From Shewanella sediminis HAW-EB3 (GTDB lineage: Bacteria > Pseudomonadota > Gammaproteobacteria > Enterobacterales > Shewanellaceae): a stretch of DNA of 64,000 bases. Shown in pieces: positions 7,082 through 17,078 of the stretch; positions within the stretch are counted from its first letter, which is position 1; every line of letters starts with the position of its first letter. The position numbers and the translations under genes are program-made. Under the pieces are notes generated by a model. That model saw nothing but the letters and a program-made list of their open reading frames with translations. It had not been told where the DNA came from and made no database searches. Where the stretch lies: contig NC_009831.1 of NCBI RefSeq assembly GCF_000018025.1, forward strand, positions 2,232,001 to 2,296,000, given 5' to 3'.

Positions 7082-8224
7082 ATGAAACATGCAAACTTAA
7101 GCCTTGTAGCCGTTGCGACTATGATGGCTGTAAGTGTGAGTGCACAAGCTGGAGATACAGAATTCAAATTTGGTGGATATGTAAAAACGGATGTCATGTT
7201 CAGTGATTACAGTAATGGCGCCCCGGACTCTGGAAATCTATCTAGGCAGTTCTATGTTCCCGGAACCATTTATGGTGTCAGTGGTAACGGTGAGCAAGTT
7301 GTCGATTTTCAGGCCCGCGAGTCACGTTTTAACTTCAAAACCAGCACAGATCTTGATGGTCATAAGTTAAGTGGGTTCATCGAGCTTGATTTTATGACTC
7401 ATGCAGATGGTAATGAGCGTGTTTCAAATAGTTACTCTCCTCGAATTCGTCATGCCATTGTAAGCTTCGATAACTGGACAGTGGGTCAGACCTGGAGTAC
7501 GTTCCAAAACCCCGGCGCGCTTCCTGAGAACTTAGATTTTGTCGGCGCGGCTGAAGGTACGCCGTTTGTGCGTCAGTCTTTGGTTCGCTATACCAATGGT
7601 GGCTTCCAGTTTGCGGTAGAGAACCCAGAGACTACTGTTACTCCATTTGAGGGCGGTTCACGCATCACCAGTGGCAGTGGCATGGTTCCGGATTTTGTTG
7701 CTCGCTATAATTTTAAAACAGAGGGGGGCGCTAAATTCACCGTTGCAGGTTTAGCGAGGCAGCTTAACATTGAGAAAGATAACCTCGATACTCAGGAGAT
7801 GGGTTATGGGGTCAGTTTTACCGGTGTGATTCCGGTTGGTAGTGACGATATCAAACTTTCAGCGACAGCTGGTGACGGTATGGGCCGCTATATGGCACTT
7901 AACTATGCTAATGCAGGTGTCTTAGATGAAAATGGTGATATTCAGACCATCAGCTCCTACGGTGGCTTTGCTTCATATCGCCATTGGTGGAATGATAAGT
8001 GGCGTTCAAGTTTCACTGTTTCCGGCTTTAAGGCCGATAATGATGTCGCGTTAACTGGTGGCGCAGTGAATGAAGAGTCCTATTCAGGTTATGTGAACTT
8101 ACTCTATTCACCGGTTAAGCCTTTGACCGTCGGTGTTGAGTATATGTATGCAGAAAACACGAAGCAAAACGGTGATAGCGGCGAGTTAAACCGCGTTATT
8201 TTCTCGGTAAAATATGTGCTTTAA
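7082..8224 (+). CDS. DcaP-like outer-membrane porin
   Basis: 380 residues. Signal peptide 1-23 (SAQA cleavage before GDTEFKFGG). The mature protein starts with a membrane strand (FKFGGYVKTDVMFSDYS) and ends with an amphipathic C-terminal strand (RVIFSVKYVL), with alternating aromatic strands throughout, as expected of a trimeric beta-barrel. The arrangement GGYVKTDVMF, then ARESRFNFKT, GFIELDF and GQTWSTFQNP resembles the DcaP/type-2 porin group, which takes up small acids or sugars. Substrate unknown. Stand-alone gene followed by a strong terminator. The nearly identical motif ATACCNATNGGTA occurs on both sides of it. Confidence 0.8.
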   Translation: MKHANLSLVAVATMMAVSVSAQAGDTEFKFGGYVKTDVMFSDYSNGAPDSGNLSRQFYVPGTIYGVSGNGEQVVDFQARESRFNFKTSTDLDGHKLSGFIELDFMTHADGNERVSNSYSPRIRHAIVSFDNWTVGQTWSTFQNPGALPENLDFVGAAEGTPFVRQSLVRYTNGGFQFAVENPETTVTPFEGGSRITSGSGMVPDFVARYNFKTEGGAKFTVAGLARQLNIEKDNLDTQEMGYGVSFTGVIPVGSDDIKLSATAGDGMGRYMALNYANAGVLDENGDIQTISSYGGFASYRHWWNDKWRSSFTVSGFKADNDVALTGGAVNEESYSGYVNLLYSPVKPLTVGVEYMYAENTKQNGDSGELNRVIFSVKYVL

Positions 8225-8255
8225 TCATACCAATCGGTAATAGATTTACACCATT

Positions 8256-8283
8256 AAAAAAGGAGGCTTAGGCCTCCTTTTTA
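8256..8283. terminator. Bidirectional terminator, porin / glutaredoxin
   Basis: Stem AGGAGGC/GCCTCCT around a TTAG loop, flanked by A and T runs on the two sides, so it can serve both the plus-strand porin and the convergent minus-strand grxA. Confidence 0.9.
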
Positions 8284-8333
8284 TTTCATCTAAAATAAAT
8301 CTGTTCTTGAAGCTAGCCGTTAGACGTAATGTC

Positions 8334-8603
8334 TTATGCTGGCTGTGTCAGAAGCTGATTTTCTCTTACAAATTGTTCGAATTCGGTGCAGCCACCTACG
8401 TGCTCTTTATCGACGAAAATCTGCGGAACAGTCTCAACAGGCTTACCTACCGTTTTTTCAAGATCGGCCTTGCTGATCCCTTCGGCATGAATATCGACAT
8501 ACTTGAATTTAAAGTCTTCTCGAGCTTCAACAAGTTGCTCTGAAAGTTGTACCGCTCTAACACAGTATGGGCAGCCTGGACGGCCAAAAATTACGACAAA
8601 CAT
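8334..8603 (-). CDS. grxA: Glutaredoxin (GrxA type)
   Basis: 89 residues from the ATG at 8603, which has an AGGAG ribosome site. An upstream in-frame extension to 8660 adds 19 atypical residues and I reject it. Active site CPYC at residues 11-14 after MFVVIFGRPG; cis-Pro region TVPQIFVDKEHVGG. Length and the FGRPGCPYC start match the small GrxA class, a glutathione-dependent reductant of ribonucleotide reductase and other disulphides. It sits downstream of radD on the same strand with a gap of about 60 bases. Confidence 0.92.
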   Translation of the reverse strand: MFVVIFGRPGCPYCVRAVQLSEQLVEAREDFKFKYVDIHAEGISKADLEKTVGKPVETVPQIFVDKEHVGGCTEFEQFVRENQLLTQPA

Positions 8604-8665
8604 ATTTGCTCCTGAGAATTTATACGCGTACTTTATACCACAGGAGGAGCATATTTGCATATTCT

Positions 8666-10408
8666 CTAATGATTAAACTTATTCTCAACCTGAAAACGGC
8701 CCTGATAATCGAAGAATGTTTCCACTAAATCCCATCGTTTCTTGTTCAGTTTCAGGAGCAGTAGATCCGGTTTTCTGAACTGTTCTGCCGCTGCGATGAC
8801 CTGTTCTGCATTTTGGTATTGCTCATGTTTCAACCCCGGAGTACGAGTGTGTGTCAGAACGAAGAGGGCGTAGAAGGCTCGGATTTGTGCCTTAGACTGT
8901 AAACTGAAATATTGGCAGTAGTCATTACCATCGATATCTATATAGCGCACCTTTAATTTATCGGCTTCATTTTCCAGTAACATCGCCTGGCACTTAAAGA
9001 GGTGGTGATGTTTTTGCTGTAATACTTCTTTCAAGCGCTTGTCGGGATCGATCAACATCGAATCGCATTGATGACAAATTTTTGCTGCAATATCATTTTC
9101 TTCACCACAATTAGGGCAAGATTTAGAGCGAAAACGAAAGTCGCATTGAGTTTTTTGCCGGCCATGTTCAACGAGTGCCTGACATCGCCTTCCGAAGTGT
9201 TCAATGATGTCGCCATCATCGTCGACAAGCCCCCAGAAAATATTAGCAAAGTCGCAAACGGGGCAGTGCACTTGTACGGGGACACTCTTACTATTGGGCT
9301 TATTTTGTCCCACTTCAGGAAAAAAGAGATCGTAGCCATTGGCTGCATAATCGATGATCAGACATTCCTCTTTTCCCTCACAGATCCTAAGCCCTCTGCC
9401 GACCATCTGCTGAAATAAGCTGACGGAGGCGGTAGGCCTTAAAATGGCGATAAGATCCACATGAGGAGCATCGAAACCTGTGGTCAGTACGGCGACATTG
9501 ACGAGATACTTTATTTTCCTCGCCTTGAAATCACAGATGATCTCGTCCCTGTCGACAGTTTTAGTGTCGGCCGTTATGAGGGCTGCCGTCTCGTGCATTA
9601 AACGCTGCATTATCTCTTGTGCATGGCGAACAGTGGCGGCAAAGATAATGACCCCTTGTCTGCTGGCTCCTATCTCAGTGAGTTGCTTAACAATGGCCGT
9701 CGTGGCTCGTCCACAGTGACTAAGCAGGTCATTGACCTCCTTTTCCCGGTATTCTCCACTGGATGACGTTTTTAATTCGCTAAAATCGTACTGTACCGAT
9801 AACCCATCGAACAGCTTAGGCTTACTCAGGTAGCCCTGTTTAATCAACGGACGCATAGGCAGTTCAAAAATGCATTGTTGAAATACTGCTTTATCAGGGT
9901 TACCAATCTTTCCGTGATAATGTTGGTGATATATCCAGCCCCTGTCCAGACGGTAAGGCGTAGCAGTGAGGCCTAATAGCCTTATTTTGGGGTTTTGAGT
10001 GCGTAGGTGAGACAGTAGTTGTTGATATTGACTGTCAGTTTCTGAGCTTACCCTGTGGCATTCATCGATGATCACTAAAGAGAATGCTTCATTGAACTGC
10101 TGTGGTGCTCTCACGGCTGACTGAATGCTGGCAACCACGGTTTTATTCTTAGTCGATTTTTGGTTCAGCCCGGCAGAGTAGATACTCGCTTCGGCTGTGA
10201 GCATTCCCACTTTTTCGGCATTTTGAGCGACTAACTCTTTTACATGCGTTAATACCAGCACCCGTCCATTGGCTATTCGAGCCAATTCGGCAATGACAAT
10301 ACTTTTTCCGGAACCTGTCGGCAGAACTAATACAGCCGAGTCAGTACTTTTTTTAAAGTGATTGACTGCCGAATCGACGGCTTGTTGTTGGTAATCTCTT
10401 AACTGCAC
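8666..10408 (-). CDS. radD: RadD (YejH), superfamily 2 DNA repair helicase
   Basis: 580 residues, against about 586 in E. coli. Walker A LPTGSGKS at 29-36, DECH box at 115-118, and helicase C-terminal motifs (LTTGFDAPHVDLIAILRPT, QQMVGRGLR). A C-terminal cysteine cluster then matches the RadD zinc-binding region (CPVCDFANIFWG, CDFRFRSKSCPNCGEENDIAAKICHQCD). In E. coli RadD acts with RecA and SSB in recombination and double-strand break repair. Similarity to my memory of E. coli YejH is strong along the whole length. Confidence 0.93.
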   Translation of the reverse strand: MQLRDYQQQAVDSAVNHFKKSTDSAVLVLPTGSGKSIVIAELARIANGRVLVLTHVKELVAQNAEKVGMLTAEASIYSAGLNQKSTKNKTVVASIQSAVRAPQQFNEAFSLVIIDECHRVSSETDSQYQQLLSHLRTQNPKIRLLGLTATPYRLDRGWIYHQHYHGKIGNPDKAVFQQCIFELPMRPLIKQGYLSKPKLFDGLSVQYDFSELKTSSSGEYREKEVNDLLSHCGRATTAIVKQLTEIGASRQGVIIFAATVRHAQEIMQRLMHETAALITADTKTVDRDEIICDFKARKIKYLVNVAVLTTGFDAPHVDLIAILRPTASVSLFQQMVGRGLRICEGKEECLIIDYAANGYDLFFPEVGQNKPNSKSVPVQVHCPVCDFANIFWGLVDDDGDIIEHFGRRCQALVEHGRQKTQCDFRFRSKSCPNCGEENDIAAKICHQCDSMLIDPDKRLKEVLQQKHHHLFKCQAMLLENEADKLKVRYIDIDGNDYCQYFSLQSKAQIRAFYALFVLTHTRTPGLKHEQYQNAEQVIAAAEQFRKPDLLLLKLNKKRWDLVETFFDYQGRFQVENKFNH

Positions 10409-10542
10409 GTAACGCCTAATAGGTTTAATCTTTCCGGTTAGAAGGATAACAGTGACAAGGGCGGGTATCTATAGACAATAGGCGGGAGAGTTTAGCTTGC
10501 TCATCAAAGCAACAGGCTAGATATACATATATGGAGAGAGGT

Positions 10543-10584
10543 AAAAAAAAGCCCCTTATCTATTACTGCTAATAAATAAGGGGC
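10543..10584 (-). terminator. acs terminator
   Basis: Inverted repeat GCCCCTTAT (10551-10559) and ATAAGGGGC (10576-10584). On the minus strand it is followed by eight T residues, about 20 bases after the acs stop. Confidence 0.92.
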
Positions 10585-10604
10585 TAGCGGGAGTTATTTT
10601 TGAC

Positions 10605-12557
10605 TTATTCGCTACGGTTAAGTCTGGACTCAATCAAGGTGTCGATAACTGCCGGATCGGCCAGTGTCGATGAATCTCCAAGGTTTGTGACCTCATTGGC
10701 AGCAATTTTTCGCAGGAATCGACGCATAATCTTACCCGAACGGGTTTTTGGCAGACCGCCGGCCCACTGGATTAGATCGGGTGTTGCTAAGGCGCCAATT
10801 TCTTTACGTACCCACTTTCTGAGCTCCTGACGAAGCTCTTCAGTTTCGATGGTTCCCTTGGTTAAGGTGACATAGGCATAGATGCCTTGACCCTTAATAT
10901 CATGGGGGTAGCCAACAACGGCAGCTTCGGCTACATGCTCGTGAGCCACTAATGCACTTTCGACCTCTGCTGTACCGAGTCTGTGGCCCGATACGTTAAT
11001 CACATCATCGACGCGACCCGTGATCCAGTAATAACCATCCTCATCTCGTTTGGCACCATCGCCTGTGAAGTACATGCCACGGAACGTCTTGAAGTAGGTG
11101 AGGGCAAATCTGTCATGGTCCCCGAAAACCGTTCGCATCTGTCCTGGCCAGGAATCGAGAATAACTAAGTTACCTTCGGTTGCACCGTCGATGATATTCC
11201 CCATGTTATCAACCAGAGCGGGTTGAACGCCGAAGAAAGGACGAGTTGCAGAACCAGGCTTGGTATCGGTTGCGCCAGGCAGTGGGCTGATCAAAATACC
11301 ACCGGTTTCTGTTTGCCACCAGGTATCGACAATCGGGCAATGTTCATGACCGATAACTTCGTTATACCAACGCCACGCTTCTGGGTTAATGGGTTCACCC
11401 ACGGATCCCATGATGCGCAATGAACTGCCATCGAAATCTGCAAACTGCTCTTTACCTTCGGCCATTAATGCACGAATTAGTGTCGGCGCAGTATAGAGGA
11501 TATTGACCTTGTGACGGTCGACCATCTCACCCAAGCGAGCTGGGGTCGGGTAATTGGGTACACCTTCGTGGATCAGGACGGTTGCGCCATTAGCCAGAGG
11601 GCCATAAACCATATAGGAGTGTCCGGTGATCCAGCCCACATCGGCGGTACACCAATAGACTTCACCGTCTTTATAGTCGAAAACATATTCGTGTGTCATG
11701 GCTGCGTAAACCATGTAACCGCCGGTCGTATGCAGCACACCTTTAGGGTTGCCGGTAGAACCTGAGGTGTAAAGTAAGAATAGAGGATCTTCGGCGCCCA
11801 TCTCTTCAGGGATACAGTGCTCGGAAGCGGTATCCATCAGTGATTCCCACTTAATATCACGACCTTCGACCCAGTTTACATCACCGCCGGTTCGTTCTAA
11901 AACAATGACTTTTTCCACACAGTCTACATCCGGATGAGACAAGGCTTCGTCAATGTTAGCCTTAAGCGGAATAATGCGTCCGCCGCGAACGCCTTCGTCT
12001 GCAGTGATAATCACCTTAGATTTACCGTCGATAACACGTGATGCTATGGAGTCCGGTGAGAAGCCACCAAAAACAACCGAGTGAACGGCCCCTATACGTG
12101 CACATGCCAGCATGACGACAGCGGCTTCAGGCACCATAGGCATATAAACGGTAACTATGTCACCACGTCTTACGCCTTGGCTACGTAGTGCGTTAGCAAA
12201 CTTACATACATCTGAGTGAAGTTCGCCATAAGTAATTGTACGTTGATCTTTTGCGTCATCACCTTCCCAGATAATAGCGACTTTGTCGGAGTCTTTCTCA
12301 AGATGTCTGTCTAAACAGTTTGCTGAGGCATTAAGCGTGCCGTCATAGAACCAGTTAATAGAGAGATTATGATCGTCGAAGGAGGTCTTCTTGATCTTTG
12401 TATAAGGCTTAATCCAATCGATGCGTTGCCCGTGTTCTCTCCAGAAACCTTCAGGGTTAACAATCGACTCTTGATACATTTTTTTATATTGTTCTTCGTT
12501 TATATGTGCGTTTTCAGCTATTTCGCTAGAAACTTTGTAGAGAGACTGCGTGCTCAT
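10605..12557 (-). CDS. acs: Acetyl-CoA synthetase (AMP-forming)
   Basis: 650 residues, full length. Adenylate-forming enzyme that converts acetate, ATP and CoA to acetyl-CoA. Signatures: P-loop [19 protein letters not shown], and the C-terminal PKTRSGK motif whose lysine falls at 609, the residue acetylated by Pat-type enzymes in Salmonella. The divergent neighbour is the symporter-domain kinase CrbS, and a CrbR-like regulator lies at 18576. In Vibrio this two-component system is known to switch on acs, so regulation by it is likely here. Confidence 0.97.
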   Translation of the reverse strand: MSTQSLYKVSSEIAENAHINEEQYKKMYQESIVNPEGFWREHGQRIDWIKPYTKIKKTSFDDHNLSINWFYDGTLNASANCLDRHLEKDSDKVAIIWEGDDAKDQRTITYGELHSDVCKFANALRSQGVRRGDIVTVYMPMVPEAAVVMLACARIGAVHSVVFGGFSPDSIASRVIDGKSKVIITADEGVRGGRIIPLKANIDEALSHPDVDCVEKVIVLERTGGDVNWVEGRDIKWESLMDTASEHCIPEEMGAEDPLFLLYTSGSTGNPKGVLHTTGGYMVYAAMTHEYVFDYKDGEVYWCTADVGWITGHSYMVYGPLANGATVLIHEGVPNYPTPARLGEMVDRHKVNILYTAPTLIRALMAEGKEQFADFDGSSLRIMGSVGEPINPEAWRWYNEVIGHEHCPIVDTWWQTETGGILISPLPGATDTKPGSATRPFFGVQPALVDNMGNIIDGATEGNLVILDSWPGQMRTVFGDHDRFALTYFKTFRGMYFTGDGAKRDEDGYYWITGRVDDVINVSGHRLGTAEVESALVAHEHVAEAAVVGYPHDIKGQGIYAYVTLTKGTIETEELRQELRKWVRKEIGALATPDLIQWAGGLPKTRSGKIMRRFLRKIAANEVTNLGDSSTLADPAVIDTLIESRLNRSE

Positions 12558-12732
12558 TGGGCTTCCCTTAATCTAATAATGCGTAACTGAAGTATGGAGT
12601 CTCAAGGGCTATCAGCTCTATTAGACCTTGGTCTAGTGTTAAAATTCTCTTTGTTTTTAGTCTGTTGTAAGACATTTGATGGCTAGATTTAATTCTTTTT
12701 TTAACGCACAATGGCATAAAAAAGAGAATATT

Positions 12733-15700
12733 ATGAATTTGACCATCTTTGTGGGCGTGATTGCCGTTCTTTATGTTTTCCTGCTCTTTCTATTGGCTTG
12801 GGGAGCAGAGCGGTGGTTTAGTCGTATCACAAAGAGGTTGCAGGTCTGGATTTATGGACTGAGTCTGGCGGTTTATTGCTCCTCCTGGAGTTTTTTAGGA
12901 ACCGTTGGTCAATCAGCGCAAGATCTTTGGTCTTTTCTGCCCATTTTCATCGGCCCTATTCTTATTTTTACCGTTGGATTTGGTTTACTTCGAAAGATGG
13001 TTATCGTTTCCAAAGCTCATAACATCACCTCTGTAGCCGACTTTATTGCCGCCAGATATGGCAAATCTCAACTCTTAGCCGCTATCGTCACCTTGATCGC
13101 ACTGTTCGGTATCATGCCTTATATCGCACTACAGCTGAAAGCCATGGTATTTAGCCTTAATCTGTTTCAACCCGACGATTCCCCCTTCGATGGCGCGAAA
13201 GTATCCTTAATCATTACCGCAGTACTGGCGATGTTTGCCATTTTGTTCGGCACCCGAAAGCTGGATGCGACCGAGCATAACCCCGGCATGATGCTGGCGA
13301 TTGCCTTCGAGTCTCTGGTTAAATTGGCCGCTTTTCTTATTGTCGGTATCGTGATTAGTTTTGGTTTCTTCGATGGCTTTGGTGATATCTGGCAACAGGC
13401 CAGTGAGCGAAACCTGATCAGTGAGCCCGTATTACGAGTCGAATCATTAATGCCACAGCTTTTGGTCGGCATAGCCGCCTTCCTGTGTATGCCTCGCCAG
13501 TTCCATGTGATGATGGTTGAATGTAATGACGAGAAAACTTTACTCAAGGCTCGTTGGTTATTTCCTCTGTATCTGCTGCTATTTGGTCTGTTTGTCGCGC
13601 CTCTGGCACTGGCCGGAAAATTAATTCTGGGTGATAGTGTCGCAGCCGATACCTACGTGATAAATCTGCCGTTGGCACTGGACCAGCCTGTGCTGGCCAT
13701 TATCGCCCTGCTCGGAACACTGTCGGCTGCGACCGGTATGGTCATCGTGGCAGTGGTGACTATCAGTGTGATGGTGAGTAATGAATGGCTTGTACCGGTC
13801 ATGCTACGCACAGGTAAGATTAAAGAGAAAAATTTCAGTCAGTTTTCTCAATTTCTGCTCAATGCACGCCGGCTCTCTATCATCGTTATCTTAGGTTTAG
13901 GTTATTTCAGTTATCTTTCATTTATTGATAGCGATTCATTGTCTGGACTTGGTATGTTGTCGTTTGGTGCCTTTGCTCAGCTCGCTCCTGCGTTAATTGG
14001 TGGCATGTATTGGAAAAATGGTAATCGCTCCGGTGTCTTATTGGGTCTGGCTGTTGGCTTCGGACTCTGGTGTTATATCTTGATAAAAGGTGCGAGTGAT
14101 GTATCTGGTGTCTTTAATAATGACTTTGGCTTGCTTGAAGCGATAACCCCTAATGTTCGCGATATTTTAACGGCGCTATTGGCCAATCTGGCCTGTTATG
14201 TACTTGGCTCTATCTGGTTCAGAGCTGGTGTGGCTGAGCGTATGCAAGCCAGCGCGTTCGTGGCGCCGGGTGAGTTAAAGAGCAATACCAGCCGAAAAGG
14301 CTTGCCGGTTTCACAGCAAGATTTACTGATCCTTGCCAGTCGCTTCGTGAGTCCGACGCGGGCTTACGAAAGCTTTTCACGATTTTCAGATGAGGCGGTA
14401 AAGAGTGACAGTTGGCATAAATCGGCGCCGCCTGAGCTCATTGCACATACAGAACATATGTTGGCCGGTGTTTTAGGGGGCTCAAGTGCTTCGTTGGTGA
14501 TGGACTCTGTGCAGCAGGGGCGCGACTTAGCACTCGATGAAGTATTCAGTTTGGTGGATGAAGCCTCTTCAAAAATTATCTTAAGCCAGGATATGCTCAG
14601 AGGTGCCATTGAACACGCTTATGAAGGCATGAGTGTGGTCGATAAGGATCTGAATCTGGTCGCTTGGAACTATAAATATTCTGAGTTGTATCAATATCCT
14701 GAATCATTTCTGCAAGAAGGTATGCCGATCAGTGATGTCGTGCGCTTTAATGCCGAACGGGGCTTTTGTGGGGCAGGAGATGTTGAGGCGAAAGTACAGA
14801 AGCGTGTTCAACATATGCGAAATGGTACGCCTCATGTTTCAGAGCGTGAGCGAAAAGATGGCAAGGTGATCAAGATCCAGGGTAATCCAATGCCGGGCGG
14901 TGGCTTTGTGATGACGTTTACCGATATTACCCAATATCGTGAACATGCCAAAGCGTTGCAAGAGGTGAATGATACCCTAGAAGCCAGAGTGAAGGAGCGT
15001 ACCTATGAGCTGGCTAAGCTAAATAGTCAGTTATTAGAGTCCAAGGCACAGGAAGAGATGGCTAATGCATCTAAGAGTAAGTTTCTGGCCGCAGTGGGCC
15101 ACGATCTGATGCAACCCCTAAATGCTGCACGATTATTCACTGCATCTTTATCTCAATATCCCAACTTAGATCAGGAGGGAAAGAAGACGCTCTCACATGT
15201 TAATAGCTCCTTGAAGATCGCCGGGGAGTTGCTCACCGATCTGCTGGATATCTCTAAGTTAGATTCAGGGATGGTCGAGGTAAACAGACGGGACTTTGCG
15301 GTGTCTGAGTTACTCGATGGCCTCTCCGTTGAGTTTGATGCTATGGCTAAAGATAGCCAAATCAAGTTCAATATGGTGCCATGCAGTGCAACTATCAATT
15401 CAGATTTAAGCCTGCTGCGCCGCGTGTTACAGAACTTTTTAACCAATGCCTATCGATATGCCCGCGGAAACCGGGTGTTATTTGGTTGTCGCTACCGAGG
15501 CGATGAACTCGAAATTCAGGTATTGGATACCGGCTGCGGCATTGATGAAAAAGAGACCCAGGAAATATTCAAAGAGTTTAAACGCTTAGATAACCCAACC
15601 AGTAAAAGTGTGAGTGGGTTAGGGTTGGGACTTGCGATTGCGGATAGGATCAGCCGGGTACTGGATCATAAAATCCATGTTACGTCGGTGCTGGGTCGTG

Positions 15701-16158
15701 GGTCGGTTTTCTCTATTCGTGTGCCACTGGGTCAAACGGTGAAAGAGGCGCAACCTAAGAAAATCTCCACCCTGTTACAACCCTTAGCCGGTGTTAAAGT
15801 GCTGTGCATAGACAATGAAGAGGCCATCCTTGCCGGATTGGAGAGTCTGCTGAGTCGCTGGCAGTGTGAGGTTATCTGCGCAAAAGATCTTGCCGATGCG
15901 AGAATTAAGTTAGGGCTTAAAGGCGTGGCCCCGGACATAGTTCTGGCCGATTATCATCTGGATGACGGACAAAATGGTGTCGATGCAATGGATGGGATCC
16001 GAGCTTTATATGGCAGCCACCTTCCTGGCGTATTGATCACGGCAAATACCCGTAAAGATCTTATCGATGATGTACAGCAACGGGGCTATCGTTATATGGC
16101 TAAGATGGTAAAACCCGCAGCGTTAAGGGCGTTGATCTCAAGCTTAATTAAAAAATAG
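12733..16158 (+). CDS. crbS: CrbS-like hybrid histidine kinase with Na+/solute symporter domain
   Basis: 1141 residues from the ATG at 12733; a longer frame from TTG/ATG at 12676-12681 adds 19 polar residues and has no better ribosome site. Order: about 500 residues of a sodium/solute symporter-type membrane domain (13 or so helices, including FGTRKLDATEHNPGMM), a linker, a PAS domain (about 610-720, VDKDLNLVAWNYKYSELY), HisKA with the phosphorylated His at 790 (VGHDLMQPLN), HATPase (DTGCGIDEKE, GLGLGLAI), and a C-terminal receiver with Asp1073 (LADYHLDDG). The architecture and the divergent acs gene match CrbS, the sensor of the acetate switch. Whether the symporter domain transports or only senses is not visible. 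Confidence 0.88.
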   Translation: MNLTIFVGVIAVLYVFLLFLLAWGAERWFSRITKRLQVWIYGLSLAVYCSSWSFLGTVGQSAQDLWSFLPIFIGPILIFTVGFGLLRKMVIVSKAHNITSVADFIAARYGKSQLLAAIVTLIALFGIMPYIALQLKAMVFSLNLFQPDDSPFDGAKVSLIITAVLAMFAILFGTRKLDATEHNPGMMLAIAFESLVKLAAFLIVGIVISFGFFDGFGDIWQQASERNLISEPVLRVESLMPQLLVGIAAFLCMPRQFHVMMVECNDEKTLLKARWLFPLYLLLFGLFVAPLALAGKLILGDSVAADTYVINLPLALDQPVLAIIALLGTLSAATGMVIVAVVTISVMVSNEWLVPVMLRTGKIKEKNFSQFSQFLLNARRLSIIVILGLGYFSYLSFIDSDSLSGLGMLSFGAFAQLAPALIGGMYWKNGNRSGVLLGLAVGFGLWCYILIKGASDVSGVFNNDFGLLEAITPNVRDILTALLANLACYVLGSIWFRAGVAERMQASAFVAPGELKSNTSRKGLPVSQQDLLILASRFVSPTRAYESFSRFSDEAVKSDSWHKSAPPELIAHTEHMLAGVLGGSSASLVMDSVQQGRDLALDEVFSLVDEASSKIILSQDMLRGAIEHAYEGMSVVDKDLNLVAWNYKYSELYQYPESFLQEGMPISDVVRFNAERGFCGAGDVEAKVQKRVQHMRNGTPHVSERERKDGKVIKIQGNPMPGGGFVMTFTDITQYREHAKALQEVNDTLEARVKERTYELAKLNSQLLESKAQEEMANASKSKFLAAVGHDLMQPLNAARLFTASLSQYPNLDQEGKKTLSHVNSSLKIAGELLTDLLDISKLDSGMVEVNRRDFAVSELLDGLSVEFDAMAKDSQIKFNMVPCSATINSDLSLLRRVLQNFLTNAYRYARGNRVLFGCRYRGDELEIQVLDTGCGIDEKETQEIFKEFKRLDNPTSKSVSGLGLGLAIADRISRVLDHKIHVTSVLGRGSVFSIRVPLGQTVKEAQPKKISTLLQPLAGVKVLCIDNEEAILAGLESLLSRWQCEVICAKDLADARIKLGLKGVAPDIVLADYHLDDGQNGVDAMDGIRALYGSHLPGVLITANTRKDLIDDVQQRGYRYMAKMVKPAALRALISSLIKK

Positions 16159-16170
16159 ATGGAGAGAGAA

Positions 16171-16782
16171 GTGAACACTGTCGTCGTCGGTAATCGAGTC
16201 GTTACACCCTCAAAAGTGGTCTGTGTGGGGAGGAATTATGTTGAGCATATCGAAGAGCTGAATAACGAGGTACCCGATGATATGGTACTTTTTATCAAGC
16301 CTAACTCTGCTATTGCCGATGAACTGTTAAGCTTTCATCTCGAAGCGATTCATTACGAGGCTGAATTGTGTTTTCTGGTTGAAGGTGGGGAGTTTGTTGC
16401 TGTAGGACTTGGGCTGGATCTCACAAAACGAGGCTTGCAGAGCAAACTCAAGGCTAAAGGCCTTCCCTGGGAACGGGCAAAATCCTTCGATGGTTCCGCC
16501 GTTATAAGTGAATTTATTAACATCCAAAATATCAGTGATGGTTTAACCTTCGAGTTGTTTATTAATGATAAGCCGACTCAATCAGGGAGTATTGAACTGA
16601 TGATGAATAAGCCTTTGCAGATCTTAGATGAAATTCAGACATTTATGAGCATGGAAGATGGCGATATTGTTATGACCGGTACGCCAAAAGGAGTGGGAGA
16701 GGTGAATGCGGGTGACGAGTTTAAAGTCACACTTAGCGATAATGGTTCAATACTGACACAAGCAAGCTGGCGTGCCCTTTAG
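16171..16782 (+). CDS. Fumarylacetoacetate hydrolase family protein
   Basis: 203 residues from the GTG at 16171, which has a GGAGAGAG ribosome site. An ATG at 16159 is in frame, but it abuts the crbS stop and has no site of its own. Single FAH-fold domain: GRNYVEHIEE at the start, metal-ligand region HYEAELCFLV, VMTGTPKGVGEV near the end. This YcgM-like group includes acylpyruvases and oxaloacetate decarboxylases; the substrate cannot be told from sequence. Almost certainly co-transcribed with crbS (gap of 12 bases). Confidence 0.85.
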   Translation: MNTVVVGNRVVTPSKVVCVGRNYVEHIEELNNEVPDDMVLFIKPNSAIADELLSFHLEAIHYEAELCFLVEGGEFVAVGLGLDLTKRGLQSKLKAKGLPWERAKSFDGSAVISEFINIQNISDGLTFELFINDKPTQSGSIELMMNKPLQILDEIQTFMSMEDGDIVMTGTPKGVGEVNAGDEFKVTLSDNGSILTQASWRAL

Positions 16783-17078
16783 TCTGTGATTTTAAATTGC
16801 TGAGGGGGGGAGTCGATTAGATCTATAGGGTTTCTCTTCCCACCTCCAACTTTTTCATCTGTAAAAAATTAATGACTCATTTCTACTTCTCTCCTGTTTA
16901 CCCGCTCTCCTGAAGAATACCAACATCCTGCTCTTTCCTATTATTGTTAAGGGGCCGAAACACTATTTATTGTTGAATGGTCATTGACGATAATTTATCC
17001 ATCTATATACTCAAAAGCTAAAGTGTAAAAAATATAAAACAAAAAGTCATTTTATTGAACATCGATGGAGCCCTTTTT

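Noticed and set aside
7082..8224. Porin gene as cargo of a composite transposon
   Set aside because: The flanking motifs are single short palindromes in direct orientation without a transposase, so mobility cannot be supported; only the motif is reported.
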